Shown here in pieces: positions 32,751 to 42,237 of a DNA stretch of 64,000 nt. Position numbers and translations under genes: made by a program. The stretch covers positions 186,001 to 250,000 of the forward strand of contig JADJGV010000010.1 of assembly GCA_016707895.1 (NCBI GenBank). Reading direction: 5' to 3'. Positions within the stretch are counted from its first letter, which is position 1, and every line of letters starts with the position of its first letter. Under the pieces are notes generated by a model. It did not search any database, had not been told where the DNA came from, and saw nothing but the letters and a program-made list of their open reading frames with translations. The DNA is from Myxococcales bacterium. GTDB lineage: Bacteria > Myxococcota_A > Polyangia > Haliangiales > Haliangiaceae.

Positions 32751-33524
32751 TTACTGCGCTCCCGAGCCGCCGCCGGCGCTCGGCGCCTCGGCGGGTGGTG
32801 CCGGATCCAGGCTGCGCGGGCGGCGCCGGATGCGCGGGGCATCGTCGTCGTCGCCGCTGCCGTTGGTCGACATCTCGTCGATCAGCTCCTTGTCGCGCAG
32901 CCGGTAGTCCTTGCCGGTCGCCTGCGGGTTGGGATCGGCGGCGGTCGGGATCACCGCGTTCTCGAGGGTGACGAAGCCCTCGCCGATCAGCTTGACCCGC
33001 GCGTGCTCGCTGCCGATGCAGTCGCCCAGCCGCACGACCCAGCCGACGTCGGCGGCGTCGGTGAACGTCGCCATGCGCATCGTGCCGCGCGAGATCACGC
33101 CGATCAGCTTGAGCTGCTGGATCGAGGTGTCGCCGGCGGCCACCTTCTTGTTGGCGCACTTCTCGCTGCGCGCCACGTCGTCGTCATGGCGGGCCTCGGT
33201 GTTGGTGCTGATCTGCGCCACGACGTAGCTGCGGAACGGATCGCGGTTGGCGGTGCCGGTGGGATCGCCCTCGAAGTCGGTCGGCGCGAACGCGTGGCGC
33301 AACGTCTGGGCCTCGCCGGGCTTGAGGTCGGCGCGGCCCTCGATCTTGGCGTAGGTGGTGAGCGTGCCGGCAGCCGGGCCGGCGCCGGCCCGCGCGTTGG
33401 CGCCCGGCGCGGCGGCGGCCGCAGCGGCCCGACGGGGCGGCGGCGGCGGCGGATCATCCTCGCCGCCGCAGGCGACGAGGCCGACGGTGGTGAGCGCGAG
33501 CGTCGTCCAGGCGAGGGTGCGCAT
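32751..33524 (-). CDS. pilP: Type IV pilus lipoprotein PilP
   Basis: 257 aa. Lipoprotein signal TTLALTTVGLVAC, then a Pro/Ala-rich linker. The conserved PilP features follow: NRDPFRSYV, a CANKKVAAGDTSIQQLKLIGVISRGTMRMATFTDAADVGWVVRLGDCIGSEHARVKLIGEGFVTL beta domain (HR domain), and a disordered Arg/Pro/Asp-rich tail. PilP bridges the PilNO inner-membrane complex and the PilQ secretin. Its ATG overlaps the pilO stop (TGATG). Confidence 0.92.
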   Translation of the reverse strand: MRTLAWTTLALTTVGLVACGGEDDPPPPPPRRAAAAAAAPGANARAGAGPAAGTLTTYAKIEGRADLKPGEAQTLRHAFAPTDFEGDPTGTANRDPFRSYVVAQISTNTEARHDDDVARSEKCANKKVAAGDTSIQQLKLIGVISRGTMRMATFTDAADVGWVVRLGDCIGSEHARVKLIGEGFVTLENAVIPTAADPNPQATGKDYRLRDKELIDEMSTNGSGDDDDAPRIRRRPRSLDPAPPAEAPSAGGGSGAQ

Positions 33525-34414
33525 CACTGGCCTCCCTTGAGGCGGTCGACGCCGCTGCCCGAGCCGGCCGGCGGGGTGTCGCTGCCGACGCCGCGGGCGC
33601 GGTTGGCCGAGGTGTCGTAGGCGCGGTCGGCCGCCTGCTTGGCGCCCGACATGGTGAGCGGCGGCGCGCTGGTGGCGGTGCCCGGTGACGGCGCCGCGGC
33701 GCCGGTCGCCGGCACGGTCGCCGGGCGGGCCGGCGCGGGCGCCGGCGCAGGCGTCGCGCCCGGCGCGGGCGCGGCCCCCGGCGCGGGCGCGGCCGGCGGT
33801 GGCGGCGCCACCGCGCGGAAGGTCGACGCGGTGAACTTGGCGGTCAGGAGCAGCTGGCCGTTCACGACGCGCGGGTTGGAGACGTTGACGTCTTCGACGG
33901 TGACGATCCGGTCCTTCTCGGCGCTGCCGACGCCCGGCGTCGCCGCGGTGGCGTCGGTGCGCGGCCGCAGCGACGCGAAGAACTGCTTGATCTGGTAGTA
34001 GGTGCCGACGATCTCGACGTCGACCGGGGCCTTGACGAAGTTCTCGACCGAGATCTCGCGCTTCACCTCGCGGCGGTTCACCTGCACGCCGGCCTCGGCG
34101 AACTTGCGCGCCAGCATGTCGAAGAACGCCGGCATCTCGGCGTCGGTCGGCAGCGCCTTCTGGTTCTGCTCGATCTGCGCCTTGAGCTGCTCCTGGGTCG
34201 CGACCAGCGCGTCGCGCTCCTTCTTCTCCTTGGTCAGCTGGCGCGACGTCTCGACCTGCGACTCGAGGTCGGCCTCGGCCTGCTTGACCGCGGACCGCAC
34301 CGGCGACAGGCCGAACTGCCAGTACAGCAACCCGAGCGCGGCGGCCACGCCGACGTACACCGCGGCCCGGGTCCCGGGCGGCCGACGCGCGAAGTCTGAA
34401 AGTGCGCTCGCCAT
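33524..34414 (-). CDS. pilO: Type IV pilus alignment protein PilO
   Basis: 296 aa. Short cytoplasmic N-terminus, one transmembrane helix (AAVYVGVAAALGLLYWQF), a periplasmic coiled coil (VKQAEADLESQVETSRQLTKEKKERDALVATQEQL) and the ferredoxin-like fold (EISVENFVKAPVDVEIVGTYYQIKQFFASLR). The last 95 residues are a Pro/Ala/Gly extension beyond the usual 200 aa. Forms a heterodimer with PilN. Start overlaps the pilN stop by one base. Confidence 0.93.
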   Translation of the reverse strand: MASALSDFARRPPGTRAAVYVGVAAALGLLYWQFGLSPVRSAVKQAEADLESQVETSRQLTKEKKERDALVATQEQLKAQIEQNQKALPTDAEMPAFFDMLARKFAEAGVQVNRREVKREISVENFVKAPVDVEIVGTYYQIKQFFASLRPRTDATAATPGVGSAEKDRIVTVEDVNVSNPRVVNGQLLLTAKFTASTFRAVAPPPPAAPAPGAAPAPGATPAPAPAPARPATVPATGAAAPSPGTATSAPPLTMSGAKQAADRAYDTSANRARGVGSDTPPAGSGSGVDRLKGGQ

Positions 34415-35079
34415 CAGTAGAGCACCTTTCCGCTGAGCGTGAACTTGTAGTAGGCGACGTCGCTCTGGCCAGGCTGCGGCGTCCCGCTCGGCTCGACGCG
34501 CTCGCTCTTGGGCGAGGTGACCTCGGCGAAGTAGATCGACGCCGCCATGCGCTTGGCCAGCTGCGGGATGTCCGACTCGGCCTGGGCGCCACCCTCCAGC
34601 GTGAAGGTGTCGGCCTTGGTCGTGAAGGTGGTGATCCAGACGTGCTTGGGATCCCAGTCGTTCGAGAACCGCTTGTTGGGATCGCCGTCGGCGGTGTTGC
34701 TGGTCAGCGTCGTCATCGCCAGCGACATCGTCGGACCCTCGCCGGTGAGGATCATCGACAGCTCGTGCAGCACGTTGTCGGGCAGCACGGTGGTGCCGAC
34801 CAGCCGATCGATCGACTCCTTGCGCTTCTGCTCGGCCTCGACCGCGGCCTTGAGCTGCGGCAGGTCGGCGACCTTGGCGCGCGCGCGCTCGTTCTTCTCG
34901 GCCAGCTCCTGCGCCTCGCCCTTGATGCGATCGCGCTTGCCGGCCTGGGGCCGGTGCACGGCGAAGAACGTCAGCGCCGCCGCGGCCATCATGCCCGCCA
35001 TCACCAGCCCGACCTCGAGCTGACCGGGCTCGGCCTGCTTCTTCGGCTTGCGCTGGGGGAGGAGGTTGATCTTGATCAT
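34414..35079 (-). CDS. pilN: Type IV pilus assembly protein PilN
   Basis: 221 aa. N-terminal MIKINLLP motif, which is the conserved PilM-binding peptide, followed by a Lys-rich stretch, a transmembrane helix (VGLVMAGMMAAAALTFFAV), a coiled coil (KGEAQELAEKNERARAKVADLPQLKAAVEAEQKRKESIDRL) and a C-terminal alpha/beta domain ending FTLSGKVLY. Ten bases separate it from pilM. Confidence 0.94.
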   Translation of the reverse strand: MIKINLLPQRKPKKQAEPGQLEVGLVMAGMMAAAALTFFAVHRPQAGKRDRIKGEAQELAEKNERARAKVADLPQLKAAVEAEQKRKESIDRLVGTTVLPDNVLHELSMILTGEGPTMSLAMTTLTSNTADGDPNKRFSNDWDPKHVWITTFTTKADTFTLEGGAQAESDIPQLAKRMAASIYFAEVTSPKSERVEPSGTPQPGQSDVAYYKFTLSGKVLY

Positions 35080-35089
35080 GGCGACGACC

Positions 35090-36136
35090 TCACTTGTCTC
35101 CCGGCGAGCGCAGCGCGAGGCCGAGCCCGACCAGGGCCTCGGGCGAGTGGGCCGCGAGGTAGCCGCGGTCCAGCCCGGGGTCGATCTCGATCTGCTTCCA
35201 GCTGTCGATGACCTCGACGGTCAGGCGGCTGCGGCGCTCGATCGCGCGGTGCAGCGCCGCGACCTTGGCGGTGCCGCCGGCCAGGCACACCCGGGTGACG
35301 TTGGCGTCGGCCGAGGTGGCCATGAAGAAGTCGAGCGAGCGCTGGAACTCGCCGGCGATCACCTCGGCGACGCCCTCGATGATCCGCTCGACCTCCTGCG
35401 GCACGACGCCGTGCTCGTCGTAGCTGCCGCCGACCTTGTAGGCCTCGGCCTCGTCGGCCGAGACCCCGAGCTGCTTCTGGATCTCCTCGGTGAACGCGTT
35501 GCCGCCGATCGTCACGTCGCGGGTGAACAGGCTGGCGCCGCCGCGGACGATGTTGATGTTGGAGATCGCCGCGCCGATCGTGATGATCACCGCGGTCTCG
35601 CGCGGGTCGAGGTTGTAGTTGAGCTCGAAGCCGTTCTGGCTGGCGAACGAGGCGACGTCGACGACGTGCGGCGTGAGCGACGCGTCGCGCACCACCTGGA
35701 CGTAGTCGGCCACCGTCTCGCGCTTGGCCGCGACCAGGAGCAGCTCGGTCTGGCCCATCGGGTTCTGCGGGTTGACGACGTGGTAGTCGATCTCGACGTC
35801 GTCCTTGGCGAACGGGATGTGGTGCTCGGCCTCTTGCTTGATCTGGTTGTCGAGATCGTCGGCCCGGGTCTGCGGGACGGCGATCTTCTTGATGATCACC
35901 GAGTGGCCCGCGATCGCGATCGCGACGTCCTTCTGGCGGAGCTTCAGGCGGCTCCACAGGGCGCGGATCGCCTCGACCACCGCGGCCTGGTCCATGATGG
36001 CGCCGTCGACGATGGTCTGCGGCACCAGGGGCTGCATGCCGAACGCGGTCAGCGCGTAGCCGGTGCGGGACTTCTTGAGCTGCACCGCCTTGATGCTGCT
36101 CGAGCCGATGTCGAGGCCTATGCAGTTCTTCGCCAT
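35090..36136 (-). CDS. pilM: Type IV pilus actin-like ATPase PilM
   Basis: 348 aa, cytoplasmic. Actin-like fold motifs: phosphate-1 loop IGLDIGSSSIKAVQLKK, AIAGHSVIIKKI, AEHHIPF with DVEIDYHV, phosphate-2 region TAVIITIGAAISNINIVRGG and adenosine motif VCLAGGTAKVAALHRAIE. First gene of the pilMNOPQ-aroKB operon. The 5' intergenic region up to 36553 is shared with the divergent VWA lipoprotein genes. Confidence 0.95.
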   Translation of the reverse strand: MAKNCIGLDIGSSSIKAVQLKKSRTGYALTAFGMQPLVPQTIVDGAIMDQAAVVEAIRALWSRLKLRQKDVAIAIAGHSVIIKKIAVPQTRADDLDNQIKQEAEHHIPFAKDDVEIDYHVVNPQNPMGQTELLLVAAKRETVADYVQVVRDASLTPHVVDVASFASQNGFELNYNLDPRETAVIITIGAAISNINIVRGGASLFTRDVTIGGNAFTEEIQKQLGVSADEAEAYKVGGSYDEHGVVPQEVERIIEGVAEVIAGEFQRSLDFFMATSADANVTRVCLAGGTAKVAALHRAIERRSRLTVEVIDSWKQIEIDPGLDRGYLAAHSPEALVGLGLALRSPGDK

Positions 36137-36553
36137 TGGCGTCCCGTCAGAGTTGGAGTTGCCTACCTGATGCGACTCTTGCCTACAAGGTAGGATACAG
36201 TGGGATGGATGCGCAAATTATTTCGTGTCGGGGGAACGAAATCAAATAATTTCTAGCGCTTGGATTTTGTCGCCGACCCCGGCGCGCCCCGCTCTCCGAC
36301 GGAGAACTAGCCCCGGGCAACCTACCACGCGGCCTCTAGCCCGGCCATCTTCCGGCCTTGGCCCCCATTCCCGCTGGCACCCCGATCTGGCAACGATCTA
36401 GACGATCGTCAACTTGGTTGGCGCGTTCGATCCCCTGCACGATCGACTAACCATGCGGCCTGGCTTCGATCTATGCTGGCCGCCGCCTTGCAACCTTCGG
36501 CAACCGCGGGCGTCGCGGTCGGGGATTCGCTTCGTTTCTTCTCTGGAGGCACC
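36137..36553. promoter_or_regulatory. Divergent control region between pilM and the VWA lipoprotein array
   Basis: 417 bp without a convincing gene. Near pilM the minus strand has two TAGGCAA copies (around 36183-36189 and 36158-36164), a possible operator. An AT-rich island in this GC-rich DNA (about 36213-36258) contains the near-palindrome AAATTATTTCG ... CGAAATCAAATAATTT. The far side carries a strong ribosome site (GGAGG at 36545-36549) for the first VWA gene. No definite -10/-35 or -24/-12 pair could be assigned by eye. Confidence 0.45.
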
Positions 36554-37972
36554 ATGCGCCGTCTCGTCGTTCCCACTGTCGTCAGCGTCCTCGCCGGGAC
36601 GCTCCTCACCGCCTGCCCGGACCGCTCGCTGTCCGAGGTGGAGCCGATCCCCGAGAACGTCGAGAAGAAGACGATCCCGGTCAAGCTGAACCGCAACATC
36701 GACCTCCTGTTCGTGGTCGACAACTCGGGCTCGATGATCGAGGAGCAGGCGTCCTTGACCGCCAACTTCCCGGCGTTCATCAACGTCCTCAACACGATCC
36801 AGGGCGGCCTCCCCGACGTCCACATCGGCGTCATCTCGACCAACGTCGGCACCGGCGGCGTCAACATCGGCGGCTGCAGCACGGCGACGCGGCCCCAGGG
36901 TGACGACGGCAACCTGCTGACCAACAACTGCGCGGGCCTCACCGCGGCGTACATCGAGGACATCAAGACCGCGGCTGGCACCCGCATGCAGAACTACTCG
37001 GGCGATCTCGCCACGCTGTTCGGCTGCATGGCCCGCCTCGGCACCAACGGCTGCGGCTTCGAGCAGCCCCTCGAGTCGGTGTTCCGCGCGCTGCAGCCCG
37101 GCAAGAACGCCGGCTTCCTCCGCGACAACGCCATCCTCGCGGTGGTCATCATCTCCGACGAGGACGACTGCTCGGCCAAGGACGGCGGCGCGCTGTTCGG
37201 CGATCCCAACGGCACGATCTCCTCGCCGCTCGGCCCGCGCACCTCGTTCCGCTGCCACGAGTTCGGCGTGCAGTGCGACAACGATCCCAACCCGCGCGCC
37301 TTCGGCACCCGCACCGGCTGCGTGCCGCGCACCAACGCGCAGTACATGAAGGACATCCAGCCGTACGTCGACTACCTCAAGAGCCTCAAGACGGACCCGA
37401 CCAAGGTGGTCGTGGCCGGCATCATCGGCAACGTCGACGACCAGCGCACCGTCGTGGTCGGCGCCGACCCCGACGACATGACGCGCCCGATCGTCAACGC
37501 CTCGTGCTCGTCGGGCTCCGGCCTGGCGTACCCCGGCTTCCGCCTGCGCACGTTCCTCGAGTCGTTCCCCGAGCGCAACAGCGTCACCACGATCTGCAAC
37601 GACAACCTGACCGACGCGCTCACCGAGATCGCCGAGCTGGTCAAGCTGGTCGTCGGCAGCCCGTGCATCGACGCCGAGCTCTCGGACCGCAACGACGACA
37701 TCCCCGGCGTGCAGCCCGAGTGCTCGGTCGCCGACGTGACCGACCCCAACGGCCCGGGCCGCGACGAGCGCGTCATCCCGTCGTGCGACGTGAGCGGCGG
37801 CGCCACCCCGTGCTGGCGCTTCATCATGGACCCGGCGAACTGCGCGATGGCGCCGATGAACCGCGCGATCGAGGTCGACCGCGGCGGCGTCTCGGTGCCC
37901 GACAACACCGTCCTCGAGCTGCAGTGCGTGACCTGCAACCCGGACCCGGCTCACCCCGAGCTGTGTCCCTGA
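36554..37972 (+). CDS. VWA-like Cys-rich lipoprotein, array member 1
   Basis: 472 aa from ATG 36554, 5 bp after GGAGG. Lipoprotein signal VVSVLAGTLLTAC. A VWA-type fold starts at DLLFVVDNSGSM, a complete DxSxS MIDAS, which binds a divalent cation. Recurrent family motifs follow: GVISTNVGTGG, NIGGCSTA, DEDDCS, LGPRTSFRCHEFGVQC, TRTGCVPR, PGFRLRTFLESF and a C-terminal CW/C-rich region. At least 14 cysteines imply disulfides outside the cytoplasm. Metal-dependent adhesion is the expected VWA activity, but no ligand is known. Five paralogues lie in tandem. Confidence 0.78.
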   Translation: MRRLVVPTVVSVLAGTLLTACPDRSLSEVEPIPENVEKKTIPVKLNRNIDLLFVVDNSGSMIEEQASLTANFPAFINVLNTIQGGLPDVHIGVISTNVGTGGVNIGGCSTATRPQGDDGNLLTNNCAGLTAAYIEDIKTAAGTRMQNYSGDLATLFGCMARLGTNGCGFEQPLESVFRALQPGKNAGFLRDNAILAVVIISDEDDCSAKDGGALFGDPNGTISSPLGPRTSFRCHEFGVQCDNDPNPRAFGTRTGCVPRTNAQYMKDIQPYVDYLKSLKTDPTKVVVAGIIGNVDDQRTVVVGADPDDMTRPIVNASCSSGSGLAYPGFRLRTFLESFPERNSVTTICNDNLTDALTEIAELVKLVVGSPCIDAELSDRNDDIPGVQPECSVADVTDPNGPGRDERVIPSCDVSGGATPCWRFIMDPANCAMAPMNRAIEVDRGGVSVPDNTVLELQCVTCNPDPAHPELCP

Positions 37973-38073
37973 TGTAGTACCGCATCCACGGGGGATGCCC
38001 GGACGGCTCGGCTCACGCCGGGCCGTTCGTCTTTTCGGTGACGGATGGCAGGGGGTGATCGCACGCACGGGTC

Positions 38074-39423
38074 ATGCCCCACCGCGCCCCTCCCCTGCTC
38101 GCCGCCGCCGCGCTCCTCGCGGCGTGCGGCGGCGATCCCACCCCGCCGCCCCCCACCACCCCGACCGAGACGCTGGCCTTCCCGGCCATGCTCAAGCGGG
38201 ACATCGACATCCTGTTCGTCGTCGACGACTCAGGGTCGATGCTCGAGGAGCAGGCGGCGCTGGCCGCGGCGTTCCCCGAGTTCGTCGCGATGCTGGGCCG
38301 CATCGACGGCGGCGTCCCCAACGTGCACCTCGGCGTGGTGTCGACCAACGTCGGCACCGGCGGCGTGAACATCGGCGGCTGCAGCACCGCCGCCGCGCCC
38401 GACGGCGACGACGGCGCGCTCCAGATCGGGCAGTGCGCCGGCATCACCGGCAGCTTCCTCAGCGACCTGGCCCGGCCCGACGGCACCCGCGAGGTCAACT
38501 ACACCGGCACGCTCGCCGAGCAGTTCTCGTGCGTCACCGCGCTCGGCGTCGGCGGCTGCGGCTACGAGCAGCCGCTCGAGGCGATGCGCCGCGCGCTGTC
38601 GCCCGGCCGCAACCTCGGCTTCCTCCGCCCCAACGCGGCGCTCGCGGTGGTGTTCGTCGGCGACGAGGACGACTGCTCGGCCAGCGACCCCGCGCTGTTC
38701 GGCGATCCCAACGCCACCGCCAACACCGCGCTCGGGCCGCGCACGTCGTTCCGCTGCTTCGAGTTCGGCACGGTGTGCGACCCCGACGCCGACCCGCGCG
38801 CGTCCGGCACCCGCACGGGCTGTCGCTCGCGCGAGGACTCGCCGTACCTGGCCTCGGTGGCGTCGTACACCGCGTTCCTGCGCGGGCTCAAGGCCGACCC
38901 CAGCCAGGTCGTCGTCACCTCGCTGATCGGCGCGGTCGACGACGCGCGCACCGCCGTCGTCGGCCCCGATCCGAACCAGGTCGACGCGCCGGCGCTGCAG
39001 CCGTCGTGCACCTCCGATCGCGGCGTCGCGTACCCCGGCTTTCGCCTGGCCGACTTCACCGCGGCGTTCCACGGCACCAGCCGCTCGATCTGCGAGCCCA
39101 CCTTCGCCGCGCCGCTCGGCACCTTCGCGTCGCGCATCACCACCGCGCTGGGCGTGCCGTGCTTCGCGCACGCGCTCAAGGACGCCGACGCCGCCGTCGC
39201 CGGCGTCCAGGCCACCTGCACCGTCACCGATCGCGCGCGCGCCACCGGCGCCACCGCCGCGGTGCCGGCGTGCGACGACGATCCCAGCGGCACCTGCTGG
39301 CGGATGGTCGCCGACGCCGCGCGCTGCCCGCTGGCGCCTGGCAACCTGCGGCTCGCCATCGATCGCCCCGGCGACCGCGACCTCACCGACGTCACCACCA
39401 CCGCCAGCTGCGCGATCGAGTAG
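38074..39423 (+). CDS. VWA-like Cys-rich lipoprotein, array member 2
   Basis: 449 aa. Signal LLAAAALLAAC (Cys18). MIDAS DILFVVDDSGSM is intact. Shares with member 1 NVGTGGVNIGGCSTA, GDEDDCS, LGPRTSFRCFEFG, GTRTGCRSR, YPGFRLADF and the terminal GTCWRM. A 100-bp gap separates it from member 1. The Thr/Pro spacer after the lipid anchor (PPPPTTPTETL) would hold the VWA domain off the membrane. Confidence 0.77.
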   Translation: MPHRAPPLLAAAALLAACGGDPTPPPPTTPTETLAFPAMLKRDIDILFVVDDSGSMLEEQAALAAAFPEFVAMLGRIDGGVPNVHLGVVSTNVGTGGVNIGGCSTAAAPDGDDGALQIGQCAGITGSFLSDLARPDGTREVNYTGTLAEQFSCVTALGVGGCGYEQPLEAMRRALSPGRNLGFLRPNAALAVVFVGDEDDCSASDPALFGDPNATANTALGPRTSFRCFEFGTVCDPDADPRASGTRTGCRSREDSPYLASVASYTAFLRGLKADPSQVVVTSLIGAVDDARTAVVGPDPNQVDAPALQPSCTSDRGVAYPGFRLADFTAAFHGTSRSICEPTFAAPLGTFASRITTALGVPCFAHALKDADAAVAGVQATCTVTDRARATGATAAVPACDDDPSGTCWRMVADAARCPLAPGNLRLAIDRPGDRDLTDVTTTASCAIE

Positions 39424-39427
39424 CGTC

Positions 39428-40771
39428 GTGCAGCGGTCGCACCTCGGGGTCACCGGCGCGCTGCTCGCGCTGGCGTGCAGCGAGCCGCCGCCGCCCGGCC
39501 CGGCGCCGTTCCCGCCGGGGCCGACCGAGCGGCTCACCGTCCCGGCCGCACCGCGCCGCGCCGTCGACCTGTTGTACGTGATCGACAACGCCGGCTCCGC
39601 GGGCGAGGCGCAGTGGGAGGTGGCGCTGTCGTTCGGCGCGCTGGTCGCGACGCTCGCGCACGGGCTGGGCACGCAACCCGATCTGCACGTCGGCGTGATC
39701 TCGACCGACCTCGGGACGCGGGGCGTGTACTTCGGTCCCTGCTCGCCGCCAGGACGCCCCGCCGGCGACGACGGCGCGCTCCTCACCAACGGCTGCGCCG
39801 GCATCGACGGCACCTTCCTCCGCGACGTGGCGCGGGCCGATGGCGGCCGCGACGTCAACTACACCGGCGTGCTGGCCGACCGCTTCAGCTGCATGGCGCG
39901 CCTGGGCACCGGCGGCTGTCCGTTCGAGGCTCCGCTCGGCGCCCTCGACCGCGCGCTCGAGCCGGGGCGCAACCCGGGCTTCCTGCGCCCCGACGCCACG
40001 CTGGCGGTCGTGCTGGTGACCAACGAGGACGACTGCACGTTCACCGACCCGGCGTTCTTCGACCCGGCCAGCACGACGCTCGGGCCGCGCACGTCGTTCC
40101 GCTGCTTCGAGTACGGCGTCCGCTGCGACCCCGACGAGCCGCGCACGTTCGGCACCCACGTCGGCTGCCACGCCCGCGACGACTCGCCGTACCTGCCGTC
40201 GGTCGCCACCTTCGTCGAGCGCCTGCGCGCACGACACCCCGGTCCGCGCGCGATCGTCGCGGCGGCCGTCTACGGCGTGGTCGACGCCGCGCGCACGGTC
40301 GAGGTGGTCCCCGACATCGAGAACGATCCGTCGAGGCCCCGGCTCGGGTACACGTGCTTCGGCCAGGCCGGCTGGGGGCTGCCGCCCATCCGCCTCGCCG
40401 ACTTCATCGACGCGTTCGGCGGCAACGCCGGCCGGGTGTGCGACGGCGATCAGACCGACACGATGACGACGCTCGGCGCGCGCGTCGGCGCCACGCTCGG
40501 CGTCCCGTGCTTCGCCGGCGCGGTCCACGACGCCGACCCCGCCGCGCCTGGCGTCCAGGCCCAGTGCACCGTCGGCGAGACCACCGCCGCCACCGGCGAC
40601 TTCCATCTCCTGCCGGCCTGCACCGACGGCCTCGGCGGCGCCTGCTGGCGCGTCGTCGAGGACGCCGCGCGGTGCCCGGTCGGCGCCCACCACTACCTCG
40701 CCATCGAGCGCCCCGCCGCGGCGCCGACCGGCGCGACGCTCACGGCAGCCTGTACGATCGAGCCCACGTGA
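39428..40771 (+). CDS. VWA-like Cys-rich lipoprotein, array member 3 (degenerate MIDAS)
   Basis: 447 aa, GTG start at 39428 only 4 bp after the previous stop. Signal GVTGALLALAC. The MIDAS site is altered to DLLYVIDNAGSA: the first Ser of DxSxS is Ala and the following acidic surroundings differ, so cation binding is doubtful. It retains TNEDDC, LGPRTSFRCFEYG and HVGCHAR. Its last 80 residues are nearly identical to member 4. The stop overlaps the GTG of member 4 (GTGA, 40768-40771). Confidence 0.75.
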   Translation: MQRSHLGVTGALLALACSEPPPPGPAPFPPGPTERLTVPAAPRRAVDLLYVIDNAGSAGEAQWEVALSFGALVATLAHGLGTQPDLHVGVISTDLGTRGVYFGPCSPPGRPAGDDGALLTNGCAGIDGTFLRDVARADGGRDVNYTGVLADRFSCMARLGTGGCPFEAPLGALDRALEPGRNPGFLRPDATLAVVLVTNEDDCTFTDPAFFDPASTTLGPRTSFRCFEYGVRCDPDEPRTFGTHVGCHARDDSPYLPSVATFVERLRARHPGPRAIVAAAVYGVVDAARTVEVVPDIENDPSRPRLGYTCFGQAGWGLPPIRLADFIDAFGGNAGRVCDGDQTDTMTTLGARVGATLGVPCFAGAVHDADPAAPGVQAQCTVGETTAATGDFHLLPACTDGLGGACWRVVEDAARCPVGAHHYLAIERPAAAPTGATLTAACTIEPT

Positions 40772-42114
40772 CGATGCGTCGGCTCCCCACCCTCGCGCTC
40801 CTCGCCGCCGCCTGCAGCGAGCCGCCGCCCTCGCGCTCGGCGCCGTTCCCGTCGGGGCCGACCGAGCGGCTCACCTTCCCGGCCGCGCCGCGGCGTGAGC
40901 TCGACTTGTTGTTCGTGATCGACAACTCGGGATCGACCGTCGAATGGCAGATGGCGCTGACCGCCGCGTTCCCGGTGTTCCTCGCTGGCCTGCGCGACGA
41001 CGCCGGCGCGCTCCCCGACCTGCACGTCGGCGTGGTGACGACCAACCTGGGCTCGGGCGGCGTGCCGATCGGCGGCTGCTCGACGGCGGCACGGCCCGAC
41101 GGTGACGACGGGCGGCTCACGAACAACGGCTGCGCCGGCATCGACGGGAGCTTCCTGCGCGACGGTGCGCGCGCCGACGGCACCCGCGACGTCAACTACA
41201 CCGGCCTCCTGCCCGACCGCTTCCGCTGCATGGCGCAGCGCGGCAGCAGCGGCTGCGGGTTCGAGGCCTCGCTGGGCGCGATGCGCCGCGCCCTCGAACC
41301 CGGCCACAACCCAGGCTTCCTACGGGGCGACGCCGCTCTCGGCATCGTGATCCAGACCGACGAGGACGACTGCTCGGTCGCCGACCCCACGTTCTTCGGC
41401 GACCCGAACGCCACCGTCGCCTCGCCGCTCGGTCCGCGCACGTCGTTCCGCTGCCACGAGTTCGGCGTGCAGTGCGATGACGACCCCGAGCCGCGCGCGT
41501 TCGGCGTCCGCACGGGATGCCGGTCCCGCGAGGACTCGCCGTTCATGCCCTCCGTCGCCTCCTACGTGCGGTTCCTGGTTGCGCTCAAGCCCGCGCCCGG
41601 CCAGGTCGCGGTCACCGCGATGTTCGGCGAGGTCGACGCGGCGCGGACCGTCGAGATCGGCCCGGACCCCAACGACACGTCGCGGCCCTGGGTGGCCAGC
41701 TACTGCGCCAGCAGCAACGGCGTGGCGAACCCGGGGTTCCGCCTGGCGCACTTCATCGACGCGGTCGGCGGCACGTCCCGCACGATCTGCCGCGACGGGT
41801 TCGACGAGACCATGGCCGCGTTCGCCGCCCGCATCCACGTCACGCTCGGCGTCCCCTGCTTCGCCGGCGCGGTCCACGACGCCGACCCCGCCGCGCCCGG
41901 CGTCCAGGCGCAGTGCACCGTCGGCGAGACCACCGTCGCCACCGGCGACTTCCACCTGCTGCCCGCCTGCGCCGACGGCCTCGGCGGCGCCTGCTGGCGC
42001 GTCGTCGAGGACGCCGCCCGCTGCCCGCTCGGCGCCCACCACTACCTCGCCATCGAGCGCCCCGCCGCGGCGCCGACCGGCGCGACGCTCACGGCGACCT
42101 GCACGGTCGACTGA
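40768..42114 (+). CDS. VWA-like Cys-rich lipoprotein, array member 4
   Basis: 448 aa if started at the overlapping GTG 40768; an ATG at 40774 is an alternative two codons downstream. Signal LPTLALLAAAC. MIDAS DLLFVIDNSGST intact. Contains VPIGGCSTAARPDGDDG, TDEDDCS, LGPRTSFRCHEFGVQC, VRTGCRSREDSP and a C-terminal VPCFAGAVHDADPAAPGVQAQC block shared almost verbatim with member 3, evidence of recent duplication or gene conversion. Confidence 0.76.
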   Translation: MTMRRLPTLALLAAACSEPPPSRSAPFPSGPTERLTFPAAPRRELDLLFVIDNSGSTVEWQMALTAAFPVFLAGLRDDAGALPDLHVGVVTTNLGSGGVPIGGCSTAARPDGDDGRLTNNGCAGIDGSFLRDGARADGTRDVNYTGLLPDRFRCMAQRGSSGCGFEASLGAMRRALEPGHNPGFLRGDAALGIVIQTDEDDCSVADPTFFGDPNATVASPLGPRTSFRCHEFGVQCDDDPEPRAFGVRTGCRSREDSPFMPSVASYVRFLVALKPAPGQVAVTAMFGEVDAARTVEIGPDPNDTSRPWVASYCASSNGVANPGFRLAHFIDAVGGTSRTICRDGFDETMAAFAARIHVTLGVPCFAGAVHDADPAAPGVQAQCTVGETTVATGDFHLLPACADGLGGACWRVVEDAARCPLGAHHYLAIERPAAAPTGATLTATCTVD

Positions 42115-42237
42115 CGAGCGATCGACGAGCGATCGACGATCCGCTGCAGATCGCGTGACGGAACGCCGCGGCGGGCCCCACTGACTCCGAGCGAACGACG
42201 CGCGGGTGGCCCGCGCCGTCGCCGAAAGGTGGTCTCC

